Shown here one piece after another: positions 15,635 through 25,467 of a stretch of 64,000 bases of DNA (positions within the stretch are counted from its first letter, which is position 1; every line of letters starts with the position of its first letter). The translations under genes were made by a program, and so were the position numbers. The notes beneath the pieces were generated by a model that did not search any database, was not told the DNA's origin, and saw nothing but the letters and a program-made list of their open reading frames with translations. The stretch comes from Sphingomonas liriopis (GTDB taxonomy: Bacteria; Pseudomonadota; Alphaproteobacteria; Sphingomonadales; Sphingomonadaceae). The stretch spans positions 124,001 through 188,000 of the forward strand of contig NZ_JAMLDY010000006.1 of NCBI RefSeq assembly GCF_024211255.1, in the 5' to 3' direction.

Positions 15635-18067
15635 TCATGCCGCCTGCGTTACAAGCGCTGCATCGCATGGCGCGCATACCGCCGCGACGAGCGCCGCGCC
15701 GCTGATCGGCTTTACCACGCTCGCGAAGCGCGGATCGGCGGCAAAACACGCGCGTTCCGCGTCGCTGCCCGCCGGCCACAGGATGGTGATAGCCGCGCCC
15801 CGTGCCGCCTCGACCAGCCGTCCGACCGCGGCGCGCGAATCGCCGCCGGCGTGGATCACCGCAGCATCGACGACCATCCGGCGAACACCCCCGACCGCCA
15901 ACGCGGCGAGCGCATCGTCCAGATTGCCGACCGCAGCAACGTCGCCGGCATGCGGCGCCATCAGCGTGCGCAGCATCGCGCGCGTGATCGGATTGCCGTC
16001 GACGACGAGCAGATCGGGCGTCGCGGCCGGCGGTACAACCGGCGGCGCATCCGCCAGCACGAGCGGCAGATCGACGATGAACCGCGCGCCCTGCCCGGGC
16101 ACGCTTGCCACCGCGACGTCGCCGCCCATCGCCCGCGCGAGGTTGCGGCAGATCGCGAGGCCCAGCCCTGTGCCACCAAACTGACGCGTCGTGCTGGTAT
16201 CCGCCTGCCGGAACGATTCGAAGATCGCCTCGCATTTGTCGGCGGCGATGCCGACGCCGGTATCCGCGATGACGATGCGCAGCCGATCCGCCGCGCTCGC
16301 CGCCACCTCCAGCGTCACGCTGCCCTGCGGCGTGAACTTCAGCGCATTGGACATCAGGTTGAACACGATCTGCCGCAGCCGCGCCGCATCGCCGACGACC
16401 ATCGTCGGGCACGCGGTCAGGTCACGGTGGAAGGCGAGGCCCTTTGCCGTCGCCTGATCCTCCCACAGCCGCGTCGATTCGCGCAGCATCGCGGCGAGGT
16501 CGAACGGTGCCGCCTCGATCACCAGATTGCCCGTTTCCATCTTCGCGACGTCGAGGATATCGTCGACCAGCGCGCGCATCGTCACGCCGGCGCCGTGCAC
16601 CACCGCCAGCCGGTCGCGCGTCGCGCCGGCGATGCGCGGATCGGCGAGCATCACCTGCGTCATGCCGAGGATGCCGTTGAGCGGCGTGCGGATTTCATGG
16701 CTGGTCGTCGCGAGGAATTCGGTCTTGGCGGCGAGCGCCTTGCCGAGCGCGGTGTTGGTGACGGCGAGATCGTCGTTGGCGGCGCGCACCTGGTTGCGGC
16801 TGCGGCGCAGCGTGACCAGCCCGAAACCGAGCAGCGCCATGACGATCGCCGCCGTCGCCGCCGCGCCGAGGAAGATGTTGCGCTGCGTTCGCGTCCGCGT
16901 CTGTTCGTAGGCGACGTTGCGCCGCGCCTCGTCGCGCTGCAGGCTGGCGATCTTCAGTTCCTGGTTGGCGAAATCGAACCGCGCCGCCATCAGCGCCGCA
17001 TTGGTCGATCGCGCCAGCGTCGTCGCCTCGTCGTCGAGCCGCTTGAGCGCGACGAGATGCTGGAGCGCCCGATCGTGTTCGCCGTTCGCCCGATAGATCG
17101 TGTAGGCGGTGCGATGCGCTTCGCGGTCGATCAGCGTCGATCGCGAGAAGTCGCCGTCCGCGAACCGTTCGCCGATCAGCGTTGCGGCGCGGTCCAGATC
17201 GCTGCGCTGGAACGCGGCCTGCGCCGCCAGTGCGATCAGGAGCTTGCGATACCCCGCCCCTTCGCCGCGCGTAGACAGGCGCAGTCCCTCGTCGATCGCG
17301 CGCTCCGCACCCCGGACGTCATCCATCGACAGGCGGGTTTCGGCGATGTTGCCCAGCACCATGACGCGCAGCAGCGGGCTGTGCATCTGTTGGGTTATTG
17401 CCAGCGCCTTGCCGAACTGCGCCTCCGCCTCATCGAAACGGCCCAGCGCTTTCATCGCGCTGCCCCGGTTGTTGTAGAGCGACAGCGCCAGCATCGGATC
17501 CGACTGGTAAAGTCCCAGCGCCTGATCGAAATATTTCAGCGCGTTGGTGTAATCGTTGCCGCCGCTGTAGAGCGAGCCGATCGATTGCAGCGCCTTCGAC
17601 TGGCTGCGCGTGTCGCCCAGCTTGCGAAAGATCGCATAGGCGTTCTGATAATCGTTCAGCGCGTCGGCGACATCGGCTTGCACGGTGTTGATCCAGCCGC
17701 TGGCGAGCAGCGCATCACCCTGCAATTTCGATCCCGGCGCAATGCGCGTCGCGATGCGCACCGCCTGCGCGATCAGTGGCTTGGCGCGCGGCACCTCGTT
17801 GAGCCGCATCAGCGCCTCGCCGTGCAGCCAGAATGCCGTCGCCTGCATCAACAGGCGGCCGTCCGACGCGCGCTGTCGCCCCGCCAGCCGCTCGGCTTCC
17901 TCCGCCTTGTCGACGGTCAGGTGCGGATCGGTGAGCATCGCCGCCTTGGCATCCGCCACGAGCACGTCGAACCTGTCGCGTACGCCCGTTCCCTGCCCCG
18001 CGGCGGGCAGCGCAATCGCAGCGATCAGCAATGCAAGACCCCCGATCAGTCCCCCCCGGAACCGCAT
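15635..18067 (-). CDS. Hybrid sensor histidine kinase with extracytoplasmic TPR domain
   Basis: An 810-residue membrane kinase. A signal peptide (residues 1-24) leads into a periplasmic helical TPR-like region (about 35-395), then one membrane helix (399-420) and a coiled linker. The DHp domain has His457 in TTSHEIRTPLNGILGM. The HATPase domain (about 555-668) keeps its N-box (NLMSNALKF), G1 (ADTGVGI) and G2 (GTGLGLAI) motifs. A receiver-like tail (685-800) is divergent but keeps Asp690, Asp734 and Lys786. It starts 3 bases after the stop of the EAL gene, and a CheY-like gene follows. TPR input suggests protein or peptide ligand sensing, which is inference. Confidence 0.9.
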   Translation of the reverse strand: MRFRGGLIGGLALLIAAIALPAAGQGTGVRDRFDVLVADAKAAMLTDPHLTVDKAEEAERLAGRQRASDGRLLMQATAFWLHGEALMRLNEVPRAKPLIAQAVRIATRIAPGSKLQGDALLASGWINTVQADVADALNDYQNAYAIFRKLGDTRSQSKALQSIGSLYSGGNDYTNALKYFDQALGLYQSDPMLALSLYNNRGSAMKALGRFDEAEAQFGKALAITQQMHSPLLRVMVLGNIAETRLSMDDVRGAERAIDEGLRLSTRGEGAGYRKLLIALAAQAAFQRSDLDRAATLIGERFADGDFSRSTLIDREAHRTAYTIYRANGEHDRALQHLVALKRLDDEATTLARSTNAALMAARFDFANQELKIASLQRDEARRNVAYEQTRTRTQRNIFLGAAATAAIVMALLGFGLVTLRRSRNQVRAANDDLAVTNTALGKALAAKTEFLATTSHEIRTPLNGILGMTQVMLADPRIAGATRDRLAVVHGAGVTMRALVDDILDVAKMETGNLVIEAAPFDLAAMLRESTRLWEDQATAKGLAFHRDLTACPTMVVGDAARLRQIVFNLMSNALKFTPQGSVTLEVAASAADRLRIVIADTGVGIAADKCEAIFESFRQADTSTTRQFGGTGLGLAICRNLARAMGGDVAVASVPGQGARFIVDLPLVLADAPPVVPPAATPDLLVVDGNPITRAMLRTLMAPHAGDVAAVGNLDDALAALAVGGVRRMVVDAAVIHAGGDSRAAVGRLVEAARGAAITILWPAGSDAERACFAADPRFASVVKPISGAALVAAVCAPCDAALVTQAA

Positions 18068-18070
18068 CGA

Positions 18071-19384
18071 TCAGGCCTGCCGCCGCGCGACCGCGAAGCC
18101 GCCGAACGCGGCGAGCGGATCGGGCGCAGGCGCGCGATGCCGCCCCTCGTCGAGATACTGGACCAGCGAATCGAGCACGACCGGGCGGCTGATGAGGAAC
18201 CCCTGCACCATGTCGCAGCCCATCACCGTCAGCAGCGCGAGCGCGGCATGCGTCTCGACACCTTCCGCGACCACTTCCATCTCGAGCGCATGCGCGAGGT
18301 CGATCGTCGAACGGACGATCAGCGGATCGCGGTTGGAACTGGTCAGCTGCGTCACGAACAATTTGTCGATCTTCAGTTCGCGCGCGGGCAATTGCTTCAG
18401 ATAGGCGAGCGACGACAGGCCCGCACCGTAATCGTCGATCGCGATCGTGATGCCGAAATCGGCGAAGACCTGCAGGTTGGCGATCGCGCTCGCCGGATCG
18501 CGGATCACCGACGTCTCGGTGATCTCGAAGCCCAGCTTGGCATCGCTGCCGCCGACCAGCTCGCACGCTTCGCGGACGAAGGCGGTGTCGGCGAGCAATT
18601 GCCCGGCGATGTTGATGAACAGCCTCAGGTCGTGCCCGCGCGCCGCCAGATCGCGCTGGTCGGCGATCGCGCGGCGGATCGTCCACAGCGTCATCCGGTC
18701 GATCAGCTGGCATTCCTCGGCGATCGCGATGAAGTCGCCCGGCATCACCAGCCCGCGGGTCGGATGGCGCCAGCGGATCAGCGCCTCGGCACTGGTGATC
18801 TCCTGCCGGCGGACGTGTACCTTCGGCTGGTAATGGAGGATCAGCTCGTCGCGATCGATCGCCTGATCCAGTTCGCGCGCGACGCGCAGGATATCGTTGG
18901 CGGGGCGCGGCGGCACGACGTGCGTCACCGCATGATAGGCGGTGCGCGCCTCCGCCAGCGCCGCTTCGGCCTGTTCGACCATCGCGACCTCGTCGACGTT
19001 CCCCGCCGCGGCGCTGGCCGCGCCGAAGGTCAGCGCGATCCGGACCTGCTGGTCGTCGATCGCGAACGGGCGGGCGAACGCCGCCTCGATTCCGGCGATC
19101 CGCGTCGTGATCGCATCGGCATGCGCATCGCGGAAGCAGCAGGCGATCTGCGTGCGCCCGGTGGCGGCCACACTGGCATTGGGCAGCACCCGCCCGAATC
19201 GGTCGCAGGCGAGGCCTACGAGCAGCTCGGCGCGCTCACATCCCAGCATCCGGCGCAGCTCGGCGAAGTTCGCGATCTCCGCCAGCAGGTGGAAACGAAA
19301 CGGCTCCGGTGGCGGCGATACCGCCTCCCTTGCCTGGGCCGAAGCCGGCTTTTCCACGGATTCCGGGCGATGCGCGAAGGTCAT
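18071..19384 (-). CDS. EAL-domain c-di-GMP phosphodiesterase with degenerate GGDEF
   Basis: A 437-residue protein with no membrane segment. Residues 30-165 resemble a worn GGDEF domain with no GGDEF signature. Residues 172-415 form an EAL domain with the catalytic set apparently intact: Glu200 in SAEALIRW, the Asn in INIAG near 258, Glu in FEITET near 288, AIDDYGAGLSS with Asp317-318, Lys in LKIDKLF, and Glu in AEGVET near 374. It probably hydrolyses c-di-GMP. It is the first gene of an operon with the hybrid kinase and receiver, so the kinase output may be tied to c-di-GMP level. Confidence 0.92.
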   Translation of the reverse strand: MTFAHRPESVEKPASAQAREAVSPPPEPFRFHLLAEIANFAELRRMLGCERAELLVGLACDRFGRVLPNASVAATGRTQIACCFRDAHADAITTRIAGIEAAFARPFAIDDQQVRIALTFGAASAAAGNVDEVAMVEQAEAALAEARTAYHAVTHVVPPRPANDILRVARELDQAIDRDELILHYQPKVHVRRQEITSAEALIRWRHPTRGLVMPGDFIAIAEECQLIDRMTLWTIRRAIADQRDLAARGHDLRLFINIAGQLLADTAFVREACELVGGSDAKLGFEITETSVIRDPASAIANLQVFADFGITIAIDDYGAGLSSLAYLKQLPARELKIDKLFVTQLTSSNRDPLIVRSTIDLAHALEMEVVAEGVETHAALALLTVMGCDMVQGFLISRPVVLDSLVQYLDEGRHRAPAPDPLAAFGGFAVARRQA

Positions 19385-19528
19385 GACCCGCTCGTGCTAT
19401 CCGACAGGATTGAAGATTGGATTAAGCCTGCCGCCCGCCACCGGTCACGGCAAAGCCGATTGAGGAATGCTTAATTTCCTGTTAAGGTTAACCCGCATCC
19501 TCGAGATGTCATGATAAGGGAGATAAGC

Positions 19529-19588
19529 ATGTTGGAACTGTTCCTCGCTGTCGTCGCCGCCATCACGGTCGACATCAAGCCCTGGTAA
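19529..19588 (+). CDS. Putative 19-aa hydrophobic peptide gene
   Basis: A 20-codon frame, ATG at 19529 to TAA at 19586-19588, encoding MLELFLAVVAAITVDIKPW. The ribosome site GGGAGATA sits 6-7 bases before the ATG, better than that of most genes here. The peptide is a short membrane-seeking helix with a polar end. It stands alone on the plus strand, divergent from the EAL operon and convergent with the monooxygenase gene, and is followed by an inverted repeat (19599-19651). I know no matching family. It could be a small membrane regulator, a toxin-like peptide or a signal peptide. Confidence 0.45.
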   Translation: MLELFLAVVAAITVDIKPW

Positions 19589-19598
19589 ACCGCTTACC

Positions 19599-19651
19599 GG
19601 CTCGGAAACCTCCGGCGGCGCCTCGCGGCCTGCATACGGGGATTCCGAGCC
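19599..19651 (+). terminator. Inverted repeat after the 19-aa peptide gene
   Basis: Arms GGCTCGGAA (19599-19607) and TTCCGAGCC (19643-19651) pair perfectly over 9 bp, with GC-rich secondary pairing inside. It starts 11 bases after the TAA and could terminate the small transcript from the plus strand and the monooxygenase transcript from the minus strand. There is no clear T-run. Confidence 0.4.
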
Positions 19652-19694
19652 AATTTGCCCGGGGGCGTCGGCAAACGACCGTCCCCCAGGCGCG

Positions 19695-21170
19695 CTAGGC
19701 CGCCAGCCGGCCCTGCTTCGGCACCGGGTTGCCGAACACTATATCGTCGTCGACCGACCCCAGCCGTAGCGCCAGCACGTCCAGCGCGTAATTCTGGTTG
19801 AGCTTCCACGGCTTGCGCGCGCCCTGTTTGGGCAGCTTGTGTTCGGCGCGCTGGATGTAGCCCGACGTGAAATCGACGAACGGCTCGGTCGCCATGCTCG
19901 CATCGCTGTTGTGCGGGGTCACCTGGCGCAGGCCGCGCTTCTTCATCGTGTTGAGCAGGCGACAGACGTACATCGCCACCAGATCCGCCTTCAGCGTCCA
20001 CGACGCGTTGGTATAGCCGAACGTATAGGCGAGGTTCGGCACGTCCGAGAACATCATCCCCTTGTACTGGAGCGCCTGGCCGAGATCGATGGGTGCGCCA
20101 TCCTTGCTGAACCGCACGTCGCTCAACAATTGCAGCTCGAGCCCGGTCGCGGTGACGATGATGTCGGCGGGCAGTTCCTCACCCGAATCGAGCGCGATGC
20201 CAGTGTCGCTAAACGCGCGGATCGTGCCGGTGACGACCGATGCGTCGCCCTGCTTGATGCTCGCGAACAGATCGGCGTCGGGCACTAGGCACAGCCGCTG
20301 GTCCCACGGATTGTAGCGCGGGGTGAAATGGGTATCGACGTCATAGTCCGGCCCCAGATGCTCGCGCACCATGCCGATCAGCCGCGCCTTGAACTTCTCG
20401 GGGCGCTTCCTGGCGATGCGGTAGAAGAACATGCTGGTCAGCACATTCTTCCAGCGGGTGATACCATAAGCCGCCTTGTCCGGCAGCCGGGCGCGTAGCC
20501 AGTTGGCGACCTTGTCCTCCGCGGGGCGTGAGACGACATAGGTCGGCGAACGCTGCAGCATCGTGACGTGCGCCGCTTTCTTCGCCAGCTCGGGCACCAG
20601 CGTCACCGCGGTCGCGCCGCTGCCGATCACGACGACGCGCTTGCCGTCATAGTCGAGGTCTTCGGGCCACATTTGCGGATGGACGATCCGCCCGCCGAAC
20701 CGTTCGGCCCCGGCGAATTCGGGCGTGTAGCCCTTGGCGTAATTGTAATAGCCCGAGCACATGCACAGGAAATTGCAGGTGAAGACCAACGGTTCGCCGT
20801 CAGGCCCCGTCACCTCGACCGTCCAGCGCGCGTCCTCGGTCGACCAGGACGCCGCGGTTACATGGTGGCGAAAGCGGATGTGCCGGTCGATGCCATAAGT
20901 CCGCGCCGTCTCCTCGACATAGGCACGGATCGACGGGCCGTCGGCGATCGACCTGGCCTGCGTCCAGGGATGGAACGAGAAGCCCAGCGTGTGCATGTCG
21001 CTGTCCGAACGGATACCCGGATAGCGAAACAGGTCCCAGGTACCGCCCAGCGCGGCCCGCCCTTCCAGGATCACATAGCTGCGGTCGGGACAGCGCGTCT
21101 GCAGGTGATAGCCCTGCCCCACGCCGGAAATCCCGGCCCCCACCACGACCACGTCGACATGCTCGACCAT
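19695..21170 (-). CDS. Flavin-containing monooxygenase (Baeyer-Villiger type)
   Basis: A 491-residue class B flavoprotein monooxygenase. The FAD-binding turn GAGISG is at residues 11-16 and the NADPH-binding turn GSGATA at 183-188. Between them the Baeyer-Villiger fingerprint F-x-G-x3-H-x3-W-P is met by Phe158, Gly160, His164, Trp168 and Pro169. Such enzymes insert oxygen next to a ketone or oxidise N or S. No catabolic gene cluster surrounds it, so the substrate is unknown. It is a single-gene unit on the minus strand, 58 bases downstream of tamB. Confidence 0.92.
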   Translation of the reverse strand: MVEHVDVVVVGAGISGVGQGYHLQTRCPDRSYVILEGRAALGGTWDLFRYPGIRSDSDMHTLGFSFHPWTQARSIADGPSIRAYVEETARTYGIDRHIRFRHHVTAASWSTEDARWTVEVTGPDGEPLVFTCNFLCMCSGYYNYAKGYTPEFAGAERFGGRIVHPQMWPEDLDYDGKRVVVIGSGATAVTLVPELAKKAAHVTMLQRSPTYVVSRPAEDKVANWLRARLPDKAAYGITRWKNVLTSMFFYRIARKRPEKFKARLIGMVREHLGPDYDVDTHFTPRYNPWDQRLCLVPDADLFASIKQGDASVVTGTIRAFSDTGIALDSGEELPADIIVTATGLELQLLSDVRFSKDGAPIDLGQALQYKGMMFSDVPNLAYTFGYTNASWTLKADLVAMYVCRLLNTMKKRGLRQVTPHNSDASMATEPFVDFTSGYIQRAEHKLPKQGARKPWKLNQNYALDVLALRLGSVDDDIVFGNPVPKQGRLAA

Positions 21171-21228
21171 CGGCCCTCTCCACCATACCCGTTATTCGGT
21201 TTCGTGGAGAGGCCTATCCCAGTCAGCC

Positions 21229-24200
21229 TCAATAGTCTTTCGAATATTTCAGCCGCGCATCCGATCCGCCCGCCGATCCGGTCGAGGTGAGCAGGCTCAA
21301 CGCCTTGGTCAGCGCGATCTCCAGCTGCGTCGCGGTGAAGCCGCGCGCGTCGGTGACGATCTCGACATAGATATTGTCGGTCAGATACTTGCCCGCCGCC
21401 AGGCTGGTGCCGCGACCGGTCGCCTCGTCGGCGCCGAGCACGCGCAACCGGTCGAAGCCGGTCGCCGAGCGCAGCTTGCCGAGCGGATTGAGCCCGCCGC
21501 CGCCCGACCCGCGCAGCGAGTTGAGCGCGCTCGCCAGCTGCAACGCCTCGGTCGCCGACAGATTTTCGGGGTTGGTCCCGAACAGCAGGCGGCTGAGCAC
21601 TTCGTCCTGCGGCAGCGCCGGGGTCGAGGTGAAGGCGATCTGCGGCCGCTGGCCGGTCCCGGTCACCGCGATCACCGCGGTGATGCCGTTGACCGTGGTC
21701 GATGCCTGGATGTTGATGTCCGGATCGGTCAGCGCGCCGCCGCGGAAGCGGATCGTGCCGCGCGTCACCTCGAACCGCTTGCCCGCGAAGGAATAGGTGC
21801 CGCGCACCAAATCCAGCCCACCGGTGATGACCGGCGCCGCCGACGTGCCGCCGACCTTCAGGTTCATCTCCCACTCGGATTCGAGGCCCATGCCCGACAC
21901 GAACAGCTGGTTATCCGCACGCACCGTCAGGTCGAGCCGGATCGTGCTGACCGGCGCGGGCTTCGGCCGGTCGGTCGGTCGCGGCGTCACGATCTGGCTC
22001 TTGCGGCGCACGCCCGTCAGCTCGGGCACTTCGGCGGCACCCTGGCGGATGATCTGATAGCGCGCCTCCGGCACGGTGAGGTTGCCCTGCAACAGCCCGC
22101 CGTCGCGGCCGTAGGTGAAGCGGATCGTCCCCGACGACGTCGCCGCCAGCGCATCGCTCTTGGCGAGCTGCGCATTGTCGAGCGTCGCACGCAGGTCGAT
22201 CGGGAAGCCGCTGTCCGCGGCGAGCCCGACGGACCCTTGCGCGGTGACGCTGCCCTTGCCGGCACGCGCCGACAGATTGGTCAGGTCGAGCCGGTCGTTG
22301 GTGAAGCGCGCCGCGATCTTCATCTGCGACAGGCGGGTGCCATAGGCCTCGTTGTCGTAGGTCAGATTGTCGGCGCGGATCAGCCCGTTGAGCCGCGGCG
22401 CGGAGACCCGGCCGGAGAAATCAGCGGCGACCGCGATCGGCCCGCTCAATTGCTGGTTGGGCAGCGCGGCAAGGCTGAACAGCGTGGCCGAGGGACCGTT
22501 GTAGCGGATGCCGCCCGACAAGGGCGCCTGCAACAGCCGCGTCGTCCACGATCCCGCCCCCGGCGGCAACGGCCTGAGCGTCGCGAGCATGCGCCCGATC
22601 GCGTTCGGTCCGCGCTTGACGAGCGCGCGCGCCTCGCCGCCATCGGGCAGCAATTTGCCGACGAACTGGACGTCGACCGGTTCGGACACCGCGGCGAGCC
22701 CGGTGCGCTGGAACCCGGCGATGGTGAGGCGTGCATCCGCCGCCGGAATGGCGCTGCCCTGCTGGCGATAGTCGAGGCTACCGGTGACCGCGCCCGACAG
22801 GCCGAGGTCGGGGACGAACGCCGACAGCATCGACAGGTTGAGCCGGTCGAGCCGTGCCTGGCCTGCGGTGACGCCGCCGCCGAACGACCCGGCGACGCGC
22901 GCCGAACCCGCGCTCGGCCCCTGCCCGAAGTCGATCCGCGTCGCGGCGAGGCGATAGCCGCCACTCGCCTTGACGATCCGCGCCGGATTGACCGTGCGGA
23001 AGGCGATGCCATTCGCCTGCCCCTGCGCGGCGACGGCGTAATTGTCGGGCGACAGCTGCGCATTGACCGCGACGCGCAGCGGGACGCCGCTCGATCCGGT
23101 CAGCAACGCTTGCGCCGTGCCGCGCCCGCCGACGTAATTCACCTTCGCGCGCATCGCCTGGATGACGAAGGCATTGTAGCGCGTATCGGCGACCTGCACG
23201 TCGGCGATGATCTGCGGCGCCTTGGGGAACATCACCACGCTGGCGTCGACGATCGCGCGGCCGATGGTGAAGTCCGCGTAACCGGGAATCGTGGCGCTAT
23301 ACGCACGCGCGGCGACGTCGGCACGCTGATAGCCGCCCTGGTTGGCGAGGCGGACGTTGCCGGTGATCCCGCGCCCTGCGAATTGCAGCGCGCCCGCGAA
23401 CGGCCCCGCCGGCGTCGCCGCCACCCGGCCGGTCGCGACGATGCCGGCGAAGACGAGGCGGTTGACGTCGACGGTGAGTCGCGGGCTCGGCCGCACCAGC
23501 ACGTCGGCGGTGAACGGCCCGTAATCGGTGCCGCCGCTCGCGGTGATCGCATAGGCGCCACCGCGTCCGACGACGCGCGCGTTGAGATTGACCAGACCGA
23601 CGCCGACCCCCGGCCGCGCCGCACGCAGCACGACGACGGGCGCATCGGCGCTGCCGGTGACGCGCGCCGACAGTGGACCATATTGCGTCGAATAAGCATC
23701 GGCATCGATAGCCACGCTGCCGGTCGCCGGATCGAACCGCCCCTGCCCGCGCGTCACGCGGAACTGTGGCGCGTTCATCCGCAGGTTGCGGAAGGTGACG
23801 ATGCCTTCGGGGCTGTAGCCGATGTCGCTGCGCACCACCGCGTTGCCGCCGAGGAAATCGCGCACGCCGCTGTTGAACAGCTGCTTGGTCTGCGCGACGA
23901 CGCGACCGGTGATGCCGAAGCCGCCGTTCGTGCCGGGCACCAGCTTCGCATCGGTCGACAGGTCGAGGATACCGATGCTCTCGAGCCGGTAATTGTTGAC
24001 CCGCCCCTTGAGTGCGCCGGTGTAGCGGCCGGTGGCGGTATTGGCGACGACGATCGCGGTCGCATCGATGGTGTCCGACCGGATGCGCAAATTGTCCGAC
24101 AGGATGTTCGGCATCGAGATGGCGAAATCGCCCTCGATCCGCACGTTGTTGGTGAGGCCACCCACCGCGGCGTTGAGCCCGGTAACGCGGCGCGCGCGCG

Positions 24201-25467
24201 CCTTGACGGGCACCAAGATGCGGTCGGCGTTCACCCGCGCCAGCCCCTCGGCATAGACGTTCTCGACCGTCGTGGTGCCGAAGCCGATCGCGGCGGCGTT
24301 GATCTTGTAGTCGACGGTCGGCGTCGCGAACGCGCCGTCGAGCACGACGCGCGCCATGACGTCGCGACCGCGCAGATTGGGCGCGATCGCCCCCGGCGTC
24401 AGCAGCCGCGCATTGAACGCGAAATTGCCGAAGCGGCTGTTGGCAAGATCGATCAGACCGCCGGCATCGACCGCCAGCGCATCCGATTTCAGCGTCATCC
24501 GCGTATCGGCCTTGCGGTCGTTCAGCGTCGTGTCGATCGCCAGATCGAGCCGCGGCGCGGTCAGCCGCTCGACCGGACCCTGCAGATACAGGCCCGGCGT
24601 CGCGAAGCCGCGCACCTCGATATGGCCATTGCGCGCGGTGAGACCGACGTTGGCGAGCTGACCACCGCCGAGCGTCGCGACCGCACGCCCCTGCCACGCC
24701 TGCCAGCTGCCACGTCCACCGACGGTCGCGGTCAGCGGCGCCTTCAGCGACCCCATCGTCGCGACGACGCCGCCGACCGGGGCGTTCAGCTTCAGGTCGA
24801 TGTCGAGCTTGTTCTGCTCGGGCACCGCGTCGAGTTTCAGGTGCAGCGTATCGCCGCCGGCGACGCCCGCACCGCGCAACGCGGCGGCATCGGTGATCAG
24901 CTGCGCGCGACGATCGGCGATATGCACCGCGCCGTCGATGCGCACGATATGCGTCTCGCCGGTCACCGGCTTCGCCAGCACCAGCCGCCCGACGTGCAGC
25001 CGGTTGACGTCGATATCGAGGTCGGGGAGCAGCGGCGCGTTGGGATCGCTCGGCGTCTGCTTGAGTTCGGGCCGGCGCGCGAGCGTGACGAGATCGGTCG
25101 ACAGGCTGCGCACATCGACATGGTTCTTCGCGAATGCGAACGGCCGCCAGTCGACGGCGAGCTTCGGGCTGGTCAGGAACACGCCCTTGGGATCGGCGAC
25201 GCGCACGTCGCTGAGCACCATCTGGCCATAGAGCGACCCGTCGATCCGCCCGACCTTGATGTTCAAGCCCGACGCGGTCGTATAGCCGCCGATCCGGTTG
25301 GCGACGAAGCGGCGGCCGGGATCGGTGTTGATCCCCAGCACCACCACGCCGACCAGCAGCAGCAGGCCGAGGATCAGCAACAGCACCCATTTCAGGATAC
25401 GCTGCCACAGCGGGCGTTTCGCCACCGCGACCGGGGCGGTCTCGGCCACGGGCATATCGTCCGCCAT
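21229..25467 (-). CDS. tamB: TamB, inner-membrane component of the translocation and assembly module
   Basis: A 1412-residue AsmA/TamB-type protein. It has one N-terminal membrane anchor (residues about 18-42, ILKWVLLLILGLLLLVGVVV), a very long repeated beta-rich region that forms a hydrophobic groove, and the conserved C-terminal DUF490 domain, ending in an aromatic residue (KYSKDY). With TamA it supports outer-membrane protein insertion and probably phospholipid transport. Its start overlaps the tamA stop as TGATG, so both are made together. Length and context make this firm. The complementary strand holds long open frames that are codon-bias shadows. Confidence 0.93.
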   Translation of the reverse strand: MADDMPVAETAPVAVAKRPLWQRILKWVLLLILGLLLLVGVVVLGINTDPGRRFVANRIGGYTTASGLNIKVGRIDGSLYGQMVLSDVRVADPKGVFLTSPKLAVDWRPFAFAKNHVDVRSLSTDLVTLARRPELKQTPSDPNAPLLPDLDIDVNRLHVGRLVLAKPVTGETHIVRIDGAVHIADRRAQLITDAAALRGAGVAGGDTLHLKLDAVPEQNKLDIDLKLNAPVGGVVATMGSLKAPLTATVGGRGSWQAWQGRAVATLGGGQLANVGLTARNGHIEVRGFATPGLYLQGPVERLTAPRLDLAIDTTLNDRKADTRMTLKSDALAVDAGGLIDLANSRFGNFAFNARLLTPGAIAPNLRGRDVMARVVLDGAFATPTVDYKINAAAIGFGTTTVENVYAEGLARVNADRILVPVKARARRVTGLNAAVGGLTNNVRIEGDFAISMPNILSDNLRIRSDTIDATAIVVANTATGRYTGALKGRVNNYRLESIGILDLSTDAKLVPGTNGGFGITGRVVAQTKQLFNSGVRDFLGGNAVVRSDIGYSPEGIVTFRNLRMNAPQFRVTRGQGRFDPATGSVAIDADAYSTQYGPLSARVTGSADAPVVVLRAARPGVGVGLVNLNARVVGRGGAYAITASGGTDYGPFTADVLVRPSPRLTVDVNRLVFAGIVATGRVAATPAGPFAGALQFAGRGITGNVRLANQGGYQRADVAARAYSATIPGYADFTIGRAIVDASVVMFPKAPQIIADVQVADTRYNAFVIQAMRAKVNYVGGRGTAQALLTGSSGVPLRVAVNAQLSPDNYAVAAQGQANGIAFRTVNPARIVKASGGYRLAATRIDFGQGPSAGSARVAGSFGGGVTAGQARLDRLNLSMLSAFVPDLGLSGAVTGSLDYRQQGSAIPAADARLTIAGFQRTGLAAVSEPVDVQFVGKLLPDGGEARALVKRGPNAIGRMLATLRPLPPGAGSWTTRLLQAPLSGGIRYNGPSATLFSLAALPNQQLSGPIAVAADFSGRVSAPRLNGLIRADNLTYDNEAYGTRLSQMKIAARFTNDRLDLTNLSARAGKGSVTAQGSVGLAADSGFPIDLRATLDNAQLAKSDALAATSSGTIRFTYGRDGGLLQGNLTVPEARYQIIRQGAAEVPELTGVRRKSQIVTPRPTDRPKPAPVSTIRLDLTVRADNQLFVSGMGLESEWEMNLKVGGTSAAPVITGGLDLVRGTYSFAGKRFEVTRGTIRFRGGALTDPDINIQASTTVNGITAVIAVTGTGQRPQIAFTSTPALPQDEVLSRLLFGTNPENLSATEALQLASALNSLRGSGGGGLNPLGKLRSATGFDRLRVLGADEATGRGTSLAAGKYLTDNIYVEIVTDARGFTATQLEIALTKALSLLTSTGSAGGSDARLKYSKDY

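Noticed and set aside
15851..19474. A 1207-codon open frame on the plus strand
   Set aside because: It lies antisense to the kinase and EAL genes, is Arg/His/Asp-rich with no domain, and follows from high-GC codon bias.
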